This document shows, piece by piece, positions 37,457-47,047 of a stretch of 64,000 nt of DNA. Source of the stretch: Thauera humireducens (lineage in GTDB: Bacteria; Pseudomonadota; Gammaproteobacteria; Burkholderiales; Rhodocyclaceae); the NCBI RefSeq assembly GCF_001051995.2, contig NZ_CP014646.1, positions 186,001-250,000 on the forward strand, in the 5' to 3' direction. A program made the translations under genes and the position numbers. Within the stretch, counting starts at the first letter, position 1. Every line of letters begins with the position of its first letter. The notes beneath the pieces are model-generated. The model made no database searches. It saw nothing but the letters and a program-made list of their open reading frames with translations, and was not told the DNA's origin.

Positions 37457-38197
37457 ATGGATAGGATCAGCGTCTTCGGTCTCGCGCTCGGCCTGGCTGC
37501 GATCCTGGGCGGTCAGGTGCTCGAAGGCGGGCACGTGTCCTCGCTGGTACAGCCGACCGCCTTCCTGATCGTCATCGGTGGCACCCTCGGCGCGGTGATG
37601 CTGCAAAGCCCGCTGCGGACCTTCGTCGATGGCATGCGCATGGTGCGCTGGGTGTTCGTGCCGCCGGTGACCAATCCCGAGCGCATGATCGAGCAGGCAG
37701 CCAACTGGAGCCAGATCGCGCGCAAGGAAGGCTTGCTGGTGCTGGAGAACCAGATCGACGGCCTGCCCGATCCCTTCATGCGCAAGGGACTGCAGCTGCT
37801 GGTCGACGGCGTCGACCCGACGCGCCTGCGTGACGTGCTCGAGGTCGAGATCGGAGCGTGGGAGGCGCAGATGCGGCAGTCCGCCAAGATCTGGGAAGCG
37901 GCGGGGGGCTATGCGCCGACGATCGGTATCCTGGGGGCGGTGATGGGCCTGATCCATGTCATGGAGAACCTGTCCGATCCGTCCAAGCTGGGCGCGGGCA
38001 TCGCCGTGGCCTTCGTCGCCACCATCTACGGTGTCGGTTTCGCCAACCTCGTCTTCCTGCCGATCGCCAAGAAGCTGGGTGCGCAGATCGCCGCGCTGAC
38101 GATGCAGCGCGAGATGTTCGTCGACGGTCTGGTGGGCATCGCCAACGGCGACAACCCGCGCATCATCGCCAGCCGCATGCAGGGCTACGTGGTGTGA
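37457..38197 (+). CDS. motC: Flagellar motor stator protein MotC (MotA family)
   Basis: A 246-residue MotA/ExbB-type protein with four membrane helices. The conserved proline-containing helix reads YAPTIGILGAVMGLIHVM, and the large cytoplasmic loop that touches FliG lies between helices 2 and 3. In pseudomonads the MotC/MotD pair is encoded after fliA and drives motility on viscous surfaces; the same order here favours MotC over MotA. It is followed by its partner after 23 bases. Confidence 0.87.
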   Translation: MDRISVFGLALGLAAILGGQVLEGGHVSSLVQPTAFLIVIGGTLGAVMLQSPLRTFVDGMRMVRWVFVPPVTNPERMIEQAANWSQIARKEGLLVLENQIDGLPDPFMRKGLQLLVDGVDPTRLRDVLEVEIGAWEAQMRQSAKIWEAAGGYAPTIGILGAVMGLIHVMENLSDPSKLGAGIAVAFVATIYGVGFANLVFLPIAKKLGAQIAALTMQREMFVDGLVGIANGDNPRIIASRMQGYVV

Positions 38198-38220
38198 GCC
38201 ACAACGGCCGGGACTGAACC

Positions 38221-39078
38221 ATGGCACGCCGACGCAGGCACGAGGAAGAGCACGAGAACCACGAGCGCTGGCTGGTCTCCTACGCCGACTTCATCACGCT
38301 GCTGTTCGCCTTCTTCGTCGTGATGTACTCGCTGTCCTCGATCAACGAGGGCAAGTACCGCGTGCTGTCCGATTCGATCGTGCAGGCTTTTCGCAGCCTC
38401 AACATCAACGAGAGCGGCCAGCAGATCATCCTGCCGCCGGTGGCGGTCGCTCCGGTCGTGCGCCCGCAGCCGCCGGCACCCTCGCAGCTCGAGGAGTCCG
38501 CCGAGGCGGTGCGGCGGCAGACCGCGCAACAGATGCGCAGCATGGCCGAGGACATCCGCCGCGTTCTGGCGCCGCTGACCCGCTCGGGCCAGGTCAGCGT
38601 ATCGGAAGGGGCTTTCGGCATCAGCATCGAGATCAATGCCAGCCTGCTGTTCGCGCCCGGCGAGGCCATGTTGTCCACCCCGGCGGTCGAGGCACTGCGG
38701 GCGGTCGCGCAGGTGCTGGCGGCCACGCCTTTCCCGATCACGGTCGAAGGCCACACCGACAACCTGCCGATCAGCACCTACCGCTTCCCGTCGAACTGGG
38801 AGCTTTCGGCAGTGCGTGCCTCGACGGTGACGCGCCTGTTCATCGACAGCGGGGTGGCGCCGGATCGCCTCACGGCCGCGGGCTACGCCGACCAGCGCCC
38901 CGTAGCGGACAACGCCACCGACGAGGGCAGGGGACGCAACCGCCGCGTCGCGATCCTGATCGAGTCGCGCAATGCCGAGCCGGCGCCGACCGGTCCGGCG
39001 ATCATCCCGCCCAACGATCCGATCCGTTCCATCCTGCCGCCCGCCGAGACCGCGACACCCCCCGCCGACGGCCAGTGA
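38221..39078 (+). CDS. motD: Flagellar motor stator protein MotD (MotB family)
   Basis: A 285-residue protein with a short basic N-terminus, one membrane helix carrying the ion-binding aspartate (WLVSYADFITLLFAFFVVMY, Asp23), a plug/linker and an OmpA-like peptidoglycan-binding domain (VEGHTDNLPIS...NWELSAVRASTVTR). With MotC it forms an anchored ion-conducting stator. A Pro-rich tail follows the OmpA domain. The gene converges with parC across 37 bases. Confidence 0.88.
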   Translation: MARRRRHEEEHENHERWLVSYADFITLLFAFFVVMYSLSSINEGKYRVLSDSIVQAFRSLNINESGQQIILPPVAVAPVVRPQPPAPSQLEESAEAVRRQTAQQMRSMAEDIRRVLAPLTRSGQVSVSEGAFGISIEINASLLFAPGEAMLSTPAVEALRAVAQVLAATPFPITVEGHTDNLPISTYRFPSNWELSAVRASTVTRLFIDSGVAPDRLTAAGYADQRPVADNATDEGRGRNRRVAILIESRNAEPAPTGPAIIPPNDPIRSILPPAETATPPADGQ

Positions 39079-39081
39079 ATG

Positions 39082-39111
39082 CCGGGGCGCCGCCGAGGAG
39101 CGGCGCCCCGG
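39082..39111. terminator. 12-bp GC hairpin between convergent motD and parC
   Basis: CCGGGGCGCCGC (39082-39093), loop CGAGGA, and GCGGCGCCCCGG (39100-39111) pair perfectly. No T tract follows on either strand, but the position between converging stop codons fits a bidirectional terminator or transcript-protecting stem. Confidence 0.65.
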
Positions 39112-39115
39112 TCCG

Positions 39116-41560
39116 CTAGCCCATGCGTTCGGGCTTCACCTTCGGTGCCAGCGGCGCGCCCTTGCGTGCGCGGCGGTGGCGCAGCGGTTCGCGCTGCGAG
39201 GGCTTGAGCTCGATGCTCACGGTCTTGCCGCCCCGTCCCGTCCCCTCGATCGTGAGCACGGCATCGTCGGCGGGCACGGCTACCGCGGCCAGCGCCTCGC
39301 CTTCGTCGAGCGCCATCACGATCACGCCGCGGCCACCGCTCTGCGTCTTCATTTCCGGGCGGGGGAAGACCAGCAGGCGGCCGTTCTCGGACGCCGCCGC
39401 GATCCAGTCGCCGAAGACCCTGGCCGGCGGCAACACCTTCTCGCCCTTCTCCAGGCTCATGAAAGCCTTGCCGGCGCGCTGGCGGCTGGTCGCGTCCGCG
39501 ACGCTGCACAGGAAGCCGTAGCCGCCGCTGTTGGCGAAGAAGTAGACCGCTTCCGGCGTGTCGGTGACGACCTGCGCCAGCTTGCCGCCGTCCTGGAACT
39601 CCACCAGCGTGGTGATCGGCGCGCCGTCGCCGCGGCCGCCGGGCAGGTCGGACACCTTCACCGTGTAGGCGCGGCCATTGCTGTCGATGACGATCAGCGG
39701 CCAGGTGGTGCGCGTCTCGACCACCGCGAAGCCGAAGTCGCCGGCCTTGTAGGCGATGCCGGCCGGGTCGATACCGTGGCCCTGGCGTGAGCGCACCCAG
39801 CCGTTCTTCGACACGATCACGGTGACCGGTTCGTCGGGCACGGAGATTTCGGCCGGCGCCACCGCAGCGACCGCCTCGACCAGCGTGCGGCGGTCGTCGC
39901 CGTACTTCTTCGCGTCGTCCTGGATCTCCTTCAGGATCAGCCTGGTCATCGCCGCGCGGCTGTCGAGGAGGTGCTGCAGGCCGTCGCGCTCGTCCTTGAG
40001 CTCGGCCAGCTCCTTCTCGATCTTGAAGCCTTCCAGCCGTGCCAGCTGGCGCAGACGGATCTCGAGAATGTCCTCGGCCTGGATCTCGGAGAGGCCGAAG
40101 GCTGCGATCAGCGCCGGCTTGGGCTCGTCCGACTCGCGGATCACGCGGATCACTTCCTCGATGTGCAGGAAGGCGATCATGCGGCCTTCGAGGATGTGGA
40201 TGCGGCGATCGACTTCGTCCAGCCGATGGCGGGTGCGGCGCTCGACCGTGACGTAGCGGAAGTCGATCCACTCGCGCAGGACCTGCACCAGGTTCTTCTG
40301 CTGCGGCCGGCCGTCACGCCCGATCATGGTCATGTTGACCGAGGCCGAGGTCTCGAGGCTGGTATGGGCGAGCAGCACCGCCATGAACTCGTCACGGTTC
40401 TGGCGGCTCGACTTGGGCTCCAGCACGATGCGCACCGGCGCCTTGTCGCTGGATTCGTCGCGTACCGTGTCGAGCACGCCGAGCACGAGCTGCTTGAGGT
40501 TCTTCTGCTCCTGCGAGACTTCCTTCTTGCCGGCGCGCGGCTGCGGGTTGGTCAGGGTCTCGATCTCGGACAGCACCTGCGCGGCGGACACGCCGTGCGG
40601 CAGCTCTTCGACGATCGCCCGCCACTGGCCGCGCGCCAGTTCCTCGATCTTCCAGCGCGCGCGCAGGCGCAGGCTGCCACGACCCGACGCGTAGGCTTCG
40701 CGGATGCTCTCGGGCGGCGAGATGAGCTGCCCGCCGCCGGGGAAATCGGGGCCGGGGATGATGCCGAGCACGTCATCGAGGGTGGCCTCGGGATGACGGA
40801 TCAGGTGGCAGGCCGCCTCGGCCACTTCGCGCAGGTTGTGCGGCGGGATCTCGGTCGCCATGCCCACGGCGATGCCCGAGGCGCCGTTGAGCAGCACGAA
40901 CGGGAGGCGCGCGGGCAGCAGCTGCGGCTCCTCGAAGGCGCCGTCGTAGTTGGGGATGAAGTCCACCGTGCCGCGGTCGATCTCGGACAGCAGCAGCTCG
41001 GCGATCGGCGTCAGGCGGCATTCGGTGTAACGCATTGCCGCCGCCGAGTCGCCGTCGCGCGAGCCGAAGTTGCCCTGGCCGTCGACGAGCGGATAGCGCA
41101 GCGAGAAGTCCTGCGCCACCCGCACCATCGCGTAGTAGACGCTGGTGTCGCCGTGCGGGTGGTACTTGCCGATCACGTCGCCGACCACGCGCGCGGATTT
41201 CACGTGCTTGGAGGTGGACGACAAGCGCATCTCGTTCATCGCATACAGGATGCGGCGCTGCACAGGCTTGAGGCCGTCTTCCACCTGCGGCAGCGCGCGC
41301 GACTTCACCACGCTCATCGCGTAGGCGAGGTAGGCGCGCTCGGCGTAGCGGTCCAGGGCCAGCGTGCCGTCGTCCTCGGGCTCGGGTTCCGGGTCGGCGG
41401 GCGGGGCGGGAGGCGGGGGCGGACTCCCGTCCTCGTGCATCGGCGGCGTCGGGCCGGCGGTCATCGCTGCGCCCGCAATGGCTGGCACGGTCTGGCTGGG
41501 CTTCGGCGCGGCGTCGGTGGGTTCGGGCGCGCCAAACAGGTCTGGGGTATCGGTCGTCAT
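39116..41560 (-). CDS. parC: DNA topoisomerase IV subunit A
   Basis: An 814-residue type IIA topoisomerase subunit that cuts and rejoins DNA during decatenation. The quinolone-region motif is [20 protein letters not shown], and the catalytic tyrosine is Tyr178 (AAMRYTECR) counted from ATG 41560. Compared with E. coli (Tyr120) there is an extra, Pro-rich N-terminal extension of about 55 residues. C-terminal beta-pinwheel blades follow. ParC rather than GyrA is indicated by its pairing with the adjacent parE gene. It lies 31 bases after parE; ATG 41590 is an alternative start. Confidence 0.94.
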   Translation of the reverse strand: MTTDTPDLFGAPEPTDAAPKPSQTVPAIAGAAMTAGPTPPMHEDGSPPPPPAPPADPEPEPEDDGTLALDRYAERAYLAYAMSVVKSRALPQVEDGLKPVQRRILYAMNEMRLSSTSKHVKSARVVGDVIGKYHPHGDTSVYYAMVRVAQDFSLRYPLVDGQGNFGSRDGDSAAAMRYTECRLTPIAELLLSEIDRGTVDFIPNYDGAFEEPQLLPARLPFVLLNGASGIAVGMATEIPPHNLREVAEAACHLIRHPEATLDDVLGIIPGPDFPGGGQLISPPESIREAYASGRGSLRLRARWKIEELARGQWRAIVEELPHGVSAAQVLSEIETLTNPQPRAGKKEVSQEQKNLKQLVLGVLDTVRDESSDKAPVRIVLEPKSSRQNRDEFMAVLLAHTSLETSASVNMTMIGRDGRPQQKNLVQVLREWIDFRYVTVERRTRHRLDEVDRRIHILEGRMIAFLHIEEVIRVIRESDEPKPALIAAFGLSEIQAEDILEIRLRQLARLEGFKIEKELAELKDERDGLQHLLDSRAAMTRLILKEIQDDAKKYGDDRRTLVEAVAAVAPAEISVPDEPVTVIVSKNGWVRSRQGHGIDPAGIAYKAGDFGFAVVETRTTWPLIVIDSNGRAYTVKVSDLPGGRGDGAPITTLVEFQDGGKLAQVVTDTPEAVYFFANSGGYGFLCSVADATSRQRAGKAFMSLEKGEKVLPPARVFGDWIAAASENGRLLVFPRPEMKTQSGGRGVIVMALDEGEALAAVAVPADDAVLTIEGTGRGGKTVSIELKPSQREPLRHRRARKGAPLAPKVKPERMG

Positions 41561-41591
41561 TGCACTGCTTGGTTTGATTCTGTGAGACATC

Positions 41592-43565
41592 TCAGACGTC
41601 GGCTTCGACGCTGTCGCCCTTCTCTTCCATCCACGCACGCCGGCTCGAGGCTTCGCCCTTGCCCATCAGCAGGGTGAACATCTTCAGCGTGTCCTGCAGC
41701 GCGCCGCTGCGCACCTTGACGGGCAGCACGCGGCGGGTGGCGGGATCCATGGTCGTTTCGCGCAGCTGGTCGGGGTTCATCTCGCCCAGGCCCTTGAAGC
41801 GGCCGATCTCGATCGCGTCGGGCCTGAAGCCTTCCTTCTCCAGGCGGTCGCGAATGGCGGCGAGTTCGCCCTCGTCGAGCGCGTAAAGGCGGCGCGGGGG
41901 GCGTTTCTTGCCCTGGGCCGGCACGTCCACGCGGTAGAGCGGCGGCTGCGCCACATACACGTGGCCACGCTCGATCAGCTTGGGAAAGTGGCGGAAGAAC
42001 AAGGTGAGCAGCAGGGTCTGGATGTGGGCGCCATCCACGTCGGCGTCGGACATGATGACGACCTTGCCGTAGCGCAGGCCGGAGAGGTCCACCTCGCTGT
42101 CGGCCTTGTGCGCGTCCACGCCGAGCGCCACCGCGATGTCGTGGATCTCGGCGTTGGCGAACAGGCGGTCAGGGTCGATCTCCCAGGCGTTCTGCACCTT
42201 GCCGCGCAGCGGGAGGATGGCCTGGGTTTCCTTGTTGCGCGCCATCTTGGCCGAGCCGCCGGCGGAGTCCCCTTCGACGAGGAAGAGCTCGTTGTCGGCG
42301 AGGTCTTCGGACTCGCAGTCCGACAGCTTGCCGGGCAGCACGGCGACCCCCGAGGTCTTCTTCTTCTCGACCTTCTGCGCGCTCTTCTGCCGCGCCAGCG
42401 CCTGCTTGATCGACAGCTCGGCGATGGCCTTGCCTGCCTCGACGTGGTTGTTGAGCCAGATCTCGAAAGGGTCGCGCAGTTGCGAGGAGACCAGCTTCAC
42501 CGCTTCACGCGAGTTGAGCTTCTCCTTCACCTGGCCCTGGAACTGGGGGTCCAGGAGGCGTGCCGACAGCACGAAGCTCATGCGCCCGCACACGTCCTCC
42601 TGCTGCAGCTTGACGCCGCGTGGCAGCAAGGTGTGATGATCGATGAAGGACTTCATCGCCTCGAACACGCCAGCGCGCAGGCCGGATTCGTGCGTGCCGC
42701 CATTCACCGTCGGGATCAGGTTGACGTAGGACTCGCTCGGCACGGCCGACTCGAACCATGCCAGCGCCCACGCCGCGCCTTCGCCGGTGGCGAAAGTCGG
42801 GTCGTCCTTGCCGGCGTACTTCTCGGCGGTGAAGATCGGCGCCACCGGCTCGACGTCGCCGGCGAGTTCCTTCAGGTAGCCGGCCAGGCCTTCGGGGTAG
42901 GACCAGGTCTTGCTCAGCGCCGGACCGCTGGCCTGCTCGATGTCGAGCCGCACCGCGACGCCGGACAGCAGCACCGCTTTCGAGCGCAACAGGCGCTCGA
43001 GCTCGTTCATGGGCACGCGCGGCGACTCGAAATACTTGCCGTCCGGCCACACCCGCACCCGGGTGCCGGTCTGGCGGCCACAATCGCCCTCGATGCGCAC
43101 CGGGCTGATCGTTTCGCCACCCTCGGAAAAATCGATGCGATGGATCTTGCCCTCACGCCGGATCTCGACTTCGATGCGGGTGGACAGGGCGTTCGTGACC
43201 GACACACCGACGCCGTGCAGGCCGCCCGAGAAGGCGTAGGCCGAATTGCCCTCGCGCTTGTCGAATTTGCCGCCAGCATGCAGCCGGGTATAGGCCAGCA
43301 CCACCACCGGCACGCCTTCCTCGGGATGCAGGCCGACCGGAATGCCGCGGCCGTCGTCGGCCACGGTGACCGAGCCGTCCAGGTGCAGGGTGACGTGAAT
43401 CTTCTTTGCAAAGCCGCCGAGCGCTTCATCGGCGGCGTTGTCGATCACTTCCTGGATGATGTGCGCCGGACTGTCGGTGCGGGTGTACATGCCGGGGCGC
43501 TCGCGCACCGGCTCAAGTCCTTTCAGGACGCGGAAGGAGGATTCGTCGTACTGTTTGCCTGCCAT
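41592..43565 (-). CDS. parE: DNA topoisomerase IV subunit B
   Basis: A 657-residue GHKL ATPase subunit with N-terminal ATP-site motifs ([43 protein letters not shown]) and a C-terminal TOPRIM domain ([20 protein letters not shown] and [16 protein letters not shown]). Length fits ParE (about 630-660) rather than GyrB. Start ATG 43565 gives [20 protein letters not shown]. Its position between flagellar genes is discussed as a finding; flgN ends 64 bases upstream on the same strand. Confidence 0.95.
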   Translation of the reverse strand: MAGKQYDESSFRVLKGLEPVRERPGMYTRTDSPAHIIQEVIDNAADEALGGFAKKIHVTLHLDGSVTVADDGRGIPVGLHPEEGVPVVVLAYTRLHAGGKFDKREGNSAYAFSGGLHGVGVSVTNALSTRIEVEIRREGKIHRIDFSEGGETISPVRIEGDCGRQTGTRVRVWPDGKYFESPRVPMNELERLLRSKAVLLSGVAVRLDIEQASGPALSKTWSYPEGLAGYLKELAGDVEPVAPIFTAEKYAGKDDPTFATGEGAAWALAWFESAVPSESYVNLIPTVNGGTHESGLRAGVFEAMKSFIDHHTLLPRGVKLQQEDVCGRMSFVLSARLLDPQFQGQVKEKLNSREAVKLVSSQLRDPFEIWLNNHVEAGKAIAELSIKQALARQKSAQKVEKKKTSGVAVLPGKLSDCESEDLADNELFLVEGDSAGGSAKMARNKETQAILPLRGKVQNAWEIDPDRLFANAEIHDIAVALGVDAHKADSEVDLSGLRYGKVVIMSDADVDGAHIQTLLLTLFFRHFPKLIERGHVYVAQPPLYRVDVPAQGKKRPPRRLYALDEGELAAIRDRLEKEGFRPDAIEIGRFKGLGEMNPDQLRETTMDPATRRVLPVKVRSGALQDTLKMFTLLMGKGEASSRRAWMEEKGDSVEADV

Positions 43566-43629
43566 GCTGCGGGCCCGTTCGATGTCACGAAGGGCGCAAG
43601 GATAGCAGAGGAGGCTACTGAATGAATAT

Positions 43630-44121
43630 TCAGGCGCTGCCGAGGATGCGACCGCCGCCGGTGGGCTTGGCCAGGCCATCGGCGTCGTAGAGCTGCGGAT
43701 GATTGGCGGCGGACAGCAGCACCGTCAGCGCTGCCTGGTTGCCGGCCATGCGTTCGAGGATGAGCTGGCCATTCAGGGCGTTGCGGTCGCGTGCCTGGCG
43801 CGCGCGCGATACGACCTCGTCCCAGCGCGCGAGCACGCGCGGCAGGCCGGCGCAGATGCTGCGGATGGAGGCGTCCGAGACGCTGTAGCCGAGCCGGCCG
43901 AGCAGGCGCGAGCGCTCGTCGTGCAGGCGCTGGAGTTCGCGGTAGCGCTCGTTCTTCTGGTTGGCGATCGCCACCAGGGCGTCGGTCTCGCCTTTGACGA
44001 GCAGGCCTTCCTCGCGGTCGAGGAGGGAGAGGAACTCGCCGAGCTGCATCGACTCCGCCTCGATGAGGAGCGCGAGTCGCTGCTGGTCGGCAGCCGTGGG
44101 CGTCGGGGCGGGTTGCTTCAT
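43630..44121 (-). CDS. flgN: Flagellar chaperone FlgN
   Basis: A 163-residue, largely alpha-helical protein (LLIEAESMQLGEFLSLLDREEGLLVKGETDAL) typical of FlgN, the export chaperone for the hook-associated proteins FlgK and FlgL, both encoded in this window. It lies after flgM on the - strand with a 69-base gap. Sequence conservation is low in this family, so the assignment leans on helical pattern and the flgA-flgM-flgN order. Confidence 0.85.
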   Translation of the reverse strand: MKQPAPTPTAADQQRLALLIEAESMQLGEFLSLLDREEGLLVKGETDALVAIANQKNERYRELQRLHDERSRLLGRLGYSVSDASIRSICAGLPRVLARWDEVVSRARQARDRNALNGQLILERMAGNQAALTVLLSAANHPQLYDADGLAKPTGGGRILGSA

Positions 44122-44190
44122 CGGGTCGGGTCGTCCGGTCGGGCGGATGACGGTCAGTGCGCGAGAAGCCGAATACTACTCCGCGATGCC

Positions 44191-44487
44191 TCAGCCGCGC
44201 GACTCGAGCATGTCGCGGACGCTGTTAATCAGCCCGTCGGCGATGCGGCTGGAGTCGATCTTGAAGCGGCCCTCGGCGATGGCCTGGCGAATCTCGTCCA
44301 CGCGCTTCTGGTCGATCTCGGGCGAACTCGAGATCGCGCTTTCCGCCTTCTTCATCAGCGTGGCCAGCGGGGACAGTTGCACGCTGTCGCTGCCGGACTG
44401 CGCTTCGGTCTTCCCGCGCGCGGCCGGCGCACGGGCATCCTGCACGGGCGTGGGAACATAGGCCTTGCCCGTGTTCTCGATTTTCAT
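44191..44487 (-). CDS. flgM: Anti-sigma-28 factor FlgM
   Basis: A 98-residue protein, MKIENTGKAYVPTPVQ at the start, intrinsically disordered N-terminally, and with the FliA-binding C-terminal half (IDQKRVDEIRQAIAEGRFKIDSSRIADGLI). It inhibits FliA until exported through the completed hook-basal body. A TAAAGTTT sigma-28 -35 element lies 53 bases before the start, which would give the usual feedback loop. Confidence 0.94.
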   Translation of the reverse strand: MKIENTGKAYVPTPVQDARAPAARGKTEAQSGSDSVQLSPLATLMKKAESAISSSPEIDQKRVDEIRQAIAEGRFKIDSSRIADGLINSVRDMLESRG

Positions 44488-44520
44488 GATGGTCTCCAGG
44501 AACGCATTGACTCGTGTGTG

Positions 44521-44547
44521 TTCACGACCGCGCTCCGTGAAACTTTA
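44521..44547 (-). promoter_or_regulatory. Sigma-28 (FliA) promoter for flgM
   Basis: On the - strand, TAAAGTTT (44547-44540) is the exact enterobacterial sigma-28 -35 sequence. After exactly 11 bases comes GTCGTGAA (44528-44521), matching 5 of 8 bases of the GCCGATAA -10. The predicted start is near 44514, about 27 bases before flgM. Confidence 0.72.
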
Positions 44548-44588
44548 GTGATTTATTTCACGTCCGTGGAGAATTTGCATGACGCCCC

Positions 44589-45281
44589 TCAGAAGTCGAC
44601 GCTGACGCTGCCGTCCGGCTGGACCAGGCCCTGCACGATCTGGCCGTTGCCGAGCCGGATCCTGACCCTTTCGCCGGGCGCGGCGGCGCTCAGCGCCTGG
44701 CCTTCGCCCGAGACCGTGAAGCCCGGGCCGCGGGTGAAGATCGGCACGGTCTGTCCGCGTCTCACCGCATCCGGCAGGCGCACGCTGCCCGCCCGCAGCG
44801 GCGCGCCGGCAGCCTGGGCAAAGCGCGTGAGGTGGCCCAGTGCCTGCTCGGGCGAGGACAGCACGTTGTCCGGCAGCGCGGTGAGTTCGCCCTCGCGCAC
44901 CTCGATGTCGCCCTCGCGGATCACCTCTGCCGAACGCAGTGCGCGGGTCGTGACCAGGTAGGGACCGAAGATCTGCACCTGCGCCTGCACGTAAGCGGTC
45001 CAGGTGACCGGAGAGTCGCAGCGCACGCCCACCGTGAGCTGGCCCCAGGGACGCGTGCCCGGTGGCAGGAAGGGTTCCAGCGCGGCGCAGGGTGGCAACT
45101 GATTGGCGGGATCGAAGGCGCGGACGCTGATCCGTGGCTCGCCGGGCATCCCCTGCATCTGGCGTTCGAGGAAGGTGCGCACGGTGCTTTCCACGGCCTG
45201 CGGGGGCTGCTGGCCGATGGCGGGTGAGAGGGGGCTGAGGCCGACGGTGAGGACAGCAAGGGGGGTGGCGAGACGCTTCAT
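44589..45281 (-). CDS. flgA: Flagellar P-ring assembly chaperone FlgA
   Basis: A 230-residue periplasmic protein with a signal peptide (MKRLATPLAVLTVGLSPLSPAIG) and the SAF-type C-terminal domain (LRAGSVRLPDAVRRGQTVPI...GQIVQGLVQPDGSVSVDF). FlgA helps FlgI polymerise into the P ring around the rod. Start ATG 45281 begins the signal peptide. It is divergent from flgB across 219 bases that hold several regulatory elements. Confidence 0.93.
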   Translation of the reverse strand: MKRLATPLAVLTVGLSPLSPAIGQQPPQAVESTVRTFLERQMQGMPGEPRISVRAFDPANQLPPCAALEPFLPPGTRPWGQLTVGVRCDSPVTWTAYVQAQVQIFGPYLVTTRALRSAEVIREGDIEVREGELTALPDNVLSSPEQALGHLTRFAQAAGAPLRAGSVRLPDAVRRGQTVPIFTRGPGFTVSGEGQALSAAAPGERVRIRLGNGQIVQGLVQPDGSVSVDF

Positions 45282-45355
45282 GGTCCCGATTGCAGCATGC
45301 CTCACCCGGGGAGGCAAGTTGCCGGCAGCTTTTGCCGCCCGCGCCGACAAGCGGC

Positions 45356-45387
45356 AGATATGGGCGGTTTTCCGCCGCCTTATCGGC
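45356..45387. promoter_or_regulatory. Candidate FlhDC-type operator between flgA and flgB
   Basis: GATA (45357-45360), GGCGG (45363-45367), TTTT, CCGCC (45372-45376) and TTATC (45380-45384) form an imperfect palindrome beside GGCAGATA and TTATCGGC. The half-site recalls the GGCAG-AAATAGCG pattern of enterobacterial FlhDC boxes. Position between divergent flagellar operons supports an operator. Confidence 0.35.
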
Positions 45388-45420
45388 AGAGGAGCGAGGC
45401 GGGTCCAGCCTTACCATCGC

Positions 45421-45436
45421 TGGCATGAAAGCTGCA
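45421..45436 (+). promoter_or_regulatory. Sigma-54 promoter upstream of flgB
   Basis: TGGCAT-N5-CTGCA has the invariant GG and GC dinucleotides exactly 10 bases apart (GG 45422-45423, GC 45434... spacing as in the -24/-12 consensus TGGCAC-N5-TTGCA). The expected start near 45447 leaves a leader of about 54 bases before flgB. Confidence 0.68.
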
Positions 45437-45500
45437 CCTTCCACTGCCATCGAGACCGTTTCCCGTTTGCGGAAGCGGCGTTCATCCGCGAGGTAAGGCG

Positions 45501-45908
45501 ATGAAGACCCTGCTAGACAACCAGATGCGTTTCCACCAGGCCGCGTTCAATCTCCAGGCCTACCGCCAGGAACTGCTCGCCTCGAACATCGCCAACGCCG
45601 ACACGCCGCATTTCAAGGCGCGCGACATCGACTTTCGCAGCGCGCTGCAGAACGCGATCGGGAAGGGGGGGCAGTCGGGTGTCGCGCTCGACACCACGCA
45701 CCAGGCGCACATCGCCGCCGGCGGCAGCGCGGGCGCCGGCAGCTTCGTCAAGTACCGCAACGAATACCAGTCCGCGGTCGACGGCAACACGGTCAACATG
45801 GACGTCGAGCGTGCGGCCTTCGCCGAGAATGCGCTGCGCTACGAGGCGAGCGTCACTTTCATCAGCGGCATGATCCGCTCGATGAACACGGCGCTCACCG
45901 GTCAGTAA
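45501..45908 (+). CDS. flgB: Flagellar basal-body rod protein FlgB
   Basis: A 135-residue proximal rod protein with the family N-terminal signature [29 protein letters not shown] and the helical C-terminus typical of axial proteins. It starts the flgBCDEFGHIJ operon, preceded by a sigma-54 element and an AGGTAAGGCG ribosome site. It lies 11 bases before flgC. Confidence 0.97.
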   Translation: MKTLLDNQMRFHQAAFNLQAYRQELLASNIANADTPHFKARDIDFRSALQNAIGKGGQSGVALDTTHQAHIAAGGSAGAGSFVKYRNEYQSAVDGNTVNMDVERAAFAENALRYEASVTFISGMIRSMNTALTGQ

Positions 45909-45919
45909 GGGGTTCCATC

Positions 45920-46324
45920 ATGAGCATGCTCAACGTCTTCCAGATCGCTGGCTCCGCGCTCAACGCGCAGTCGCTGCGACTCAACACCACGGCCTCCAAC
46001 CTCGCCAACGCCGACAGCGTGACCACGGAAACGGGCGAGCCTTACCGCGCCAAGCAGGTCGTGTTCGCCGCCCGCCAGGTGGCCGGGCCCGCGGCCGTGG
46101 GCGTGCAGGTGACGCAGGTCGTCGAGAGCGCTGCGCCGATGCGTCTCGTCTATGAGCCGAACAATCCCGCGGCCAATGCCGAGGGCTACGTCGAGATGCC
46201 CAACGTCAACGTTGCCGAAGAGATGGTGAACATGATCTCCGCGTCGCGCTCCTACCAGAACAACGCCGAGATCATGAACACGGCACGGACCTTGCTACAA
46301 AGGACATTGCAGATCGGACAGTAA
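45920..46324 (+). CDS. flgC: Flagellar basal-body rod protein FlgC
   Basis: A 134-residue proximal rod protein with the axial-protein N-terminus ([28 protein letters not shown]) and C-terminal [28 protein letters not shown], the NVN motif shared by rod and hook proteins. It polymerises with FlgB and FlgF into the rod. Confidence 0.97.
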   Translation: MSMLNVFQIAGSALNAQSLRLNTTASNLANADSVTTETGEPYRAKQVVFAARQVAGPAAVGVQVTQVVESAAPMRLVYEPNNPAANAEGYVEMPNVNVAEEMVNMISASRSYQNNAEIMNTARTLLQRTLQIGQ

Positions 46325-46363
46325 GCGCCGTCCGGCAAACGATGCCGCTAGCAGGAGAGATCC

Positions 46364-47032
46364 ATGACCACCGTGTCGAACAATCAGACAGCGAACAGCG
46401 TGCTGGCCAGCCTGGCCCGCAGCGAACCTGTCCAGAAGGCAGAAGAGGACATGCAGGGCCGGTTCCTGAAGCTGCTGACCACGCAGCTCCAGAACCAGGA
46501 CCCCATGAACCCGATGGAGAACGCGGAGATGACCTCCCAGCTCGCGCAGATGAGCACGGTGGATGGCATCGAGCGTCTCAACAAGATGGTCCAGTCCTTC
46601 TTCGACTCCCAGGCGTCGGCCGAGGGGCTGAATGCGGCGGCGCTGCTCGGGCGCGGTGTGCTGGTGGAAGGCTCGCGCCTGGCGCTGACCGAAGCGGGTG
46701 CCATCGGCGGTTTCGAGATCGATACCCCGGCCGACAGCGTGACGCTGTCGGTGCGCGACAGCTCGGGTCTGGTCGTGAAGCAGATGGTGTTCAACGACGT
46801 CGATGCGGGCAGCCACAACTTCGTATGGGACGGCACCGCCGAGGATGGCTCGCGTGCGGCCGACGGCATCTACACCCTGTCCCTGTCGGCGACGCTTGGC
46901 GAAGAGGCGGTGGGCGGACGGACGCTGCAGTTCGGTCCGGTCACCAGCATCGTCCGTGGTGCCAGCGGCACCGATCTCCAGGTGGGCGACCTCGGCGTGT
47001 TCAAGGTCGACGACGTCAAGCAGATTCTCTGA
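46364..47032 (+). CDS. flgD: Flagellar hook-capping protein FlgD
   Basis: A 222-residue scaffold with the N-terminal signature FLKLLTTQLQNQDPMNPMENAEMTSQLAQMSTVDGI and a C-terminal FlgD Ig-like/tudor domain. It caps the growing hook so FlgE can assemble. GGAGAG precedes the start, and flgE follows 15 bases after the stop. Confidence 0.96.
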   Translation: MTTVSNNQTANSVLASLARSEPVQKAEEDMQGRFLKLLTTQLQNQDPMNPMENAEMTSQLAQMSTVDGIERLNKMVQSFFDSQASAEGLNAAALLGRGVLVEGSRLALTEAGAIGGFEIDTPADSVTLSVRDSSGLVVKQMVFNDVDAGSHNFVWDGTAEDGSRAADGIYTLSLSATLGEEAVGGRTLQFGPVTSIVRGASGTDLQVGDLGVFKVDDVKQIL

Positions 47033-47047
47033 TCCGGAGCCCCGATC

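Noticed and set aside
39971..41677. 568-codon + strand ORF across parC
   Set aside because: Complement-frame artefact over parC motifs including the catalytic tyrosine region.
41961..43625. 554-codon + strand ORF across parE
   Set aside because: Shadow frame; parE GHKL and TOPRIM motifs on the - strand are intact throughout.
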